DNA of 38,622 nt, from contig JBOZIK010000001.1 in NCBI GenBank assembly GCA_051453625.1, positions 294,150,527 to 294,189,148 on the forward strand. The letters run 5' to 3'. Positions 34,590 through 38,622 of this stretch are shown here, piece after piece. This DNA is from Welwitschia mirabilis. Its lineage: Eukaryota; Gnetophyta; Gnetopsida; Welwitschiales. The first letter of the stretch is position 1. The number at the start of each line of letters is the position of its first letter. A program made the translations under genes and the position numbers. Under the pieces are notes generated by a model that saw only the letters and a program-made list of their open reading frames with translations, was not told the DNA's origin and did no database searches.

Positions 34590-37260
34590 TGATGGATTGC
34601 CTCATATGGAATTGCATGGGTTTGGAATCCCCTTATAAAAAATAGATCTTAATAGAATTTATTGTAAAAACTAATGTTAATTTAGTCTACTTCCAAGAAA
34701 TCAAAATTAATGATGATAAGTAAATAAAAAGATACTAGCAAGAGTGGAATATTTTTGCCATAGAACATAAGAAAAATTAGGAGGCCTAATGACATTAATA
34801 ATGAAAGAGGTCGAGCTGATAAATAAATTCCCTTACTACATTTCAATCTATCTTACAGGGAAGGATTAGATCATCATAAATATTTACAATCCTTAAGGAA
34901 ACATGGATAAGAACCAAAAATATAATAACCTGCTAAATACTATTATAAATACAAATAGATGGGTGCTGATAAAAGATTTTAACCATCATCCATAGATGGG
35001 AGAAACTAGGCGGAAGAAACTAGACTAGCAAATAAGTATAAATGCTTAAGTATTTTATGATGTAAGGGAACTTAAGAGATATTTCAATACTTGGTTGCAA
35101 ATATACATGGTTAAATAGAAGGGGAGGTAAGAATTTAATCATGTTTAGGATTAAGAAAATTTTAGCTAGAAGAGAGATAATTAACAACATATTAATAAAA
35201 GCCTAGGGCCTTAATAGAATAGCTTCAAATCACATACCTATTAGGTTTTAAGAAGGGACAAAATCAGCCTCAAATTTCTCCTTCAAGATGGAAAGATACT
35301 AAAAAAAGAGAATACGGCAAAACTATGATAAAATCAGGCCTCCCATATTTCTATACAGAGGCCTCAACACCCTAAAAAGCCATATGAAATATTAGAAAAG
35401 GAGAAATAAAATGAATTTTAACTCTTAGAAAGAGATTAAAAAGAAGCTTTAGAAGATCCGTAGAGATTAAGAATAAGGAGGATATCAAGATGAACTTAGA
35501 CAAAAGTATAACAATCTTTAAAAGATCCAATAACTCATTGTAGATGAGGAGCAATACTGGAAAGAAAGATCTATAATTCAATGATTATGAGAATATGACA
35601 AATACACAAATTTTTCTTCCACCAAATGAATCAACACAGGATGTACAACAAGATCAAAAATCTTAGGGTAGGAGATATATGATTGCAAAATGAAGAGGAA
35701 TTTAATTTAAAAATGAAGAAGTACCTCAGAATAGTATGGAAGTCAGAGGATATAGTCCCCAAATTATTACACATTTCTAATAAGATTACTAAAGAGACAA
35801 AGAAGAGTTAAATAAGTTTATCAGGAGAGAAGAGGTAAAATAGTCCATTAAATCTATAAAAAATAACAATTATCTAGGGTCAGATGATTGGCCCATAGAT
35901 CTTTTTACAATTTATTTTTTCATTTTTAGAGAAAACATTTAAGATGTTATGCAAATGATATTCACAAGTGAAATAATCCCTACCAAGATGAATAGAACTA
36001 GAATAGTCCTTCTTCCAAAGTAAATAGATGCTAGTAGTCTAGGGGATCATAGACCAATTGGAATATGTAATGTGCTTTATAAGATTTTTTCTAAAGTAAT
36101 GGTTGGCCATACAATCCCCTTGCAGTTCAAGGTTACCTCTCTAAACCAACTTGGCTTTGTATATTCTAGGTACACACAAGATCAAATTTTACTTACTCAT
36201 GAGATTATACATTATTTAAAACATATAAATTTCTTTTAATAATTACCAAGATCGATATATCTAAGGCCTATGATGCAATTAGCTAAAATGCACTGGGAAC
36301 CATCCTAAGGAAAACTGGATTTATGAAAGACATGGTAAACCTATGGATGGACATGTTAGAATTAGCTAAATTTTGCCTAGAGATAAATGGTACAAGATCC
36401 AAGTATTTTACAATCTCCAGAGGCCTCAAACAAGAAGACCCATTATCTACTTACCTTTTTCTTTTCATTATGGATGTTCTACAAGAAATGTTAAAAAGAA
36501 GTGTATTAAAGGAATCAAGACCAAGGAGCAAACTTTCATTAATAATCATTATGCAAATGATACAATTATAATGACTCAAGCCTTTTATTAGTAATTCAAA
36601 GATATAAAAAATGCAATGGATTTATTCAACAACTCTATAAGCCTAAGAGTAAATTGGAATAAGACAAAAATTAACTTTATAGAATCAAAAATCATGTGCA
36701 AGGCTAATATCACCCATATTTTGGAAGCCAAAAAGGGGAATTAATGAGATTTATGTAAGGATTCCTTTATATCATTAGAATAAAATTCAAACCTGGAGAC
36801 ATATCATTGATAAAATCCAAAGAAAATGTAGTACCTAGAATGATCTATTTCTTTCATCAAACGCAGAAATCAACTTTGTCAACTCTTGTCTTATAGTTAC
36901 TTTCAGATACTTAGCCTTTATTGTTATTTCCCAAAAGCACATTCTTAAGAAAATAAATAGAATGATTAAAACCTTTATCTAGTGAAGAGGAAAGGATAAA
37001 AATAGAATTCCCCTTTGTAAATGGAACATTATTACATGCACCAAAATCATCTAGAGGTTGGGTCCTCCAAAGACCAGCACATGACTTTCTAGTAGGAGTA
37101 AATAAAATAATTAGAAGATTTATTAAACATAAATATGATCTTTGAGATAGTAAGAGTGGTAATTCTTACTTTTGATGGCACCTGGTAAACTCCTACCAAG
37201 AGCTAAAGAGCATAGGTACCACTTCTAAAGATTCAACCAAAACCCTTCTAATCAAAAAGT
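34590..37260 (+). pseudogene. LINE ORF2: endonuclease and reverse transcriptase
   Basis: An exonuclease-endonuclease-phosphatase domain opens with LIWNCMGLESP (WNC at 34607-34615), followed by YFQEIK (QE at 34694-34699), IINIYNPQG-like sequence with a stop near 34890, and LIKDFNHHP (DFN at 34975-34983). RT pieces are NNNYLGSDDWP near 35870, LGDHRPIGICNVLYKI (36036-36083), LGFVYSRYTQDQILL near 36150, KIDISKAYD-like sequence near 36250, GLKQEDPLS near 36425 and a catalytic box YAND at 36550-36561 where YADD is expected. A zf-RVT-like end, IPLCKWNIITC, lies near 37000. ORF2 nicks target DNA and reverse-transcribes LINE RNA. Stops, shifts and the Asp-to-Asn change make it dead. Confidence 0.87.
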
Positions 37261-37622
37261 ATGGTAAAATTCAAGGAGTAAAAGAATTTTAGAAGGAAAA
37301 TATTTTCTTGAATTTTACATAAAAATAGAATATTAACTAGAGATAATTAAATTAAATGGGTAATCTAAATTTCCCTTCATGTTCCATCTACTAAATGATT
37401 AAAGAAACTACAATCGTTTATTTAAAGAGTGTATCTGGAGTAAGCAACTTATCGCATTAATGCATAATTATTATACCATAAGAAAAGAGCATGAAAGATG
37501 GTAGGTAAGGGGGTTGTGTTTGAATAGTTATAGATTTAGAGGATAGGTAATTAGGTTATTTTTACTAATCCCTTCACTCCTCTTTATTTTCTTCCTTTCC
37601 TCTTCATAAATACAACTTCTAA

Positions 37623-38414
37623 TTTGAAATGGTATTCTTTCAAAATCAAAGCAGTTATGGGGATCTCCTTCCTATGTAAACCAGAGCCACCATCCCTCTT
37701 TGAAGCTTGTTTAGAACTTTAGTAGAAAGTGTAGAAGATATTATTAATGCCAAAAACTAAAAAAGAAACCAAATATGGATATTATCCCTTTTTTTCAAGA
37801 ACTAGAAAGTAAACTCAACAAAATTCAAGAGAGTGAAAATCTATCTCATAGAGGAAGCATTGACAAGATATCTCAAAATATTGATAGAGGGAGAAAGAAT
37901 TCCTATTGATAATAGGAGATATCAGGAATCTTATCACTTATTCTTAAGAATTATTTCCAATCTTTCAAGTGGTTGCATTTGCAGGAGTGCTCTAGCGCCC
38001 TCATGAGGTCTCAAGGTAGAAATGATAAACAAATACTTTATTCAATATAGCTTTACCTCTAAGCTAACAAGTATTTATTTTATCTTTTATAAATCTTTAG
38101 ATCTAGATAAAAGGATGGATATACCTCATTTCTTTCTCAAAGTTTTAAAAAAAAGATAAAACCAGATACTTTGGTCTAGTTATAACCCCATAGAGAGTAG
38201 TAAAGGTAGATTGAGAGATCCCTTAAGTTCCTTCTTTAAGAAGGAAAAAAAAAAATACAAAAATGAGAAATTCTCTTTTCCCCCTTCTAGAAAACAAACA
38301 AAGAAAATCTATGAGGAGGTAAAGGTAGGATTAGAAAAGATGGATTCAACCTCATCCTTGAAAGAAAAGGTAAACAAGATTTCACTCCACCCACAAGTGG
38401 GTAGGTACGTATGA
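37623..38414 (+). pseudogene. Unrecognised coding frame of about 264 codons
   Basis: One reading frame continues for about 264 codons with only six internal stops (TAA 37677, TGA 37701, TAA 37752, TAG 37803, TGA 38004, TAA 38157), each one transition away from a Gln or Arg codon. It is far less broken than anything else of this length here. The translation is alpha-helical at first (SLFRTLVESVEDII, VKIYLIEEALTRYLKIL), then IPIDNRRYQESYHLFLRII, later NQILWSSYNPIES and a lysine-rich NEKFSFPPSRKQTKK part. I do not recognise the family. The frame closes at a TGA overlapping a strong splice donor, AG|GTACGTATG (GT at 38404). It could be an exon of a dead plant gene or part of an unfamiliar mobile or viral element. 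Confidence 0.55.
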
Positions 38415-38439
38415 CCTTATTCCTATTCCTAGATGAATA

Positions 38440-38622
38440 ACCAAGGAAGATGGAGTAGGACAGCGGAAGGATTCATTCACAGCACGCACTGAGAACCGGA
38501 TTGTTGCAAAAGTAAACAACCGAAAGTAAATAACACATGAAGGTATAGAGAGAATAATAATATTTATTCAAATTCTGGATGCCTTAAAGTAGTACATTCG
38601 CCACTTATTTATAGGACATATG
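38440..38622 (-). promoter_or_regulatory. Possible LTR or promoter edge, minus strand
   Basis: The last 180 bases are visibly richer in G and C, with several CpG, than the rest of the window. On the minus strand a TATAAATA box (complement of 38606-38613) is followed about 40 bases later by an AATAAATATT signal (complement near 38557-38566) and then by more complex sequence. That compact TATA/polyadenylation layout is typical of an LTR U3-R-U5, here cut by the window end. No second LTR or coding domain is available to confirm it. Confidence 0.35.

Larger units (their letters stand above)
32200..37480 (+). mobile_element. L1-type plant LINE, decayed
   Basis: A non-LTR element carrying ORF1 (DUF4283, zinc-knuckle remnants, acidic tail) and ORF2 (endonuclease, RT, a zf-RVT-like end) in normal order on the plus strand. 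It is interrupted by an antisense plastid fragment. I found no convincing 3' poly(A) tail or target duplication, so both ends are approximate. Confidence 0.8.

Noticed and set aside
35372-35581. Minus-strand 69-codon hydrophobic open frame
   Set aside because: It lies opposite LINE ORF2 between endonuclease and RT; the lysine-rich plus strand makes a hydrophobic shadow.
1-38622. CRISPR arrays, bacterial operons, ribosome binding sites or prophage
   Set aside because: No regularly spaced short repeats with unique spacers and no prokaryotic gene layout; all recognised coding sequence is plant retroelement or organelle-derived.

Overview
The window looks like intergenic nuclear DNA of a land plant, most likely an angiosperm. 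It is very AT-rich, visibly poor in CpG, and built almost entirely from old, heavily mutated retroelements. I found no intact host gene, rRNA, tRNA or CRISPR array. The plant assignment rests on plant-type retroelements (Sirevirus-like Ty1/copia and Athila-like Ty3/gypsy, both with envelope-like regions, and a plant L1-type LINE with DUF4283) and on a decayed fragment of plastid rpoB. All protein assignments come from reading translations by eye; no database search was run. Layout: (1) 1-1985 is unrecognised AT-rich DNA. (2) 1991-10408 is a Sirevirus-like Ty1/copia element with LTRs of about 1.5 and 1.6 kb, a perfect 5-bp target duplication (CATTT), a decayed gag with two CCHC knuckles, no visible pol, and a decayed envelope-like region. 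Its LTRs carry an 83-bp minisatellite, two units in the 5' LTR and four in the 3' LTR. (3) 10414-14427 is unrecognised DNA with a compound TA/TGTA microsatellite and a 128-bp tandem duplication. (4) 14428-22849 is an Athila-like Ty3/gypsy element with about 1.6-kb LTRs, a tRNA-Asp-type primer site, a proline-rich envelope-like region behind a good splice acceptor, and no recognisable pol. (5) 23167-29333 is a second Ty1/copia element with LTRs of about 796 bp, TAATC target duplications and a full but broken gag-PR-IN-RT-RNaseH order. Its 412-N gap appears to be a scaffolding artefact. (6) About 30710-32190 is a Ty3/gypsy RT-RNaseH relic. (7) About 32200-37480 is a decayed L1-type LINE whose ORF1 is interrupted by an antisense plastid rpoB fragment (33650-34290). 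(8) 37623-38414 is an unrecognised coding frame of about 264 codons with only six stops, ending next to a good splice donor. (9) From about 38440 base composition shifts upward and a minus-strand TATA/AATAAA arrangement suggests the edge of a younger LTR or transcribed unit. The coding relics share one decay pattern: in-frame stops that look like former CAA, CAG or CGA codons, and catalytic Asp codons changed to Asn. This fits long-term deamination of methylated cytosine in silenced DNA. Nothing here works together as a pathway; the window is layered insertions, two of which are precisely dated relative to flanking DNA by their target duplications.
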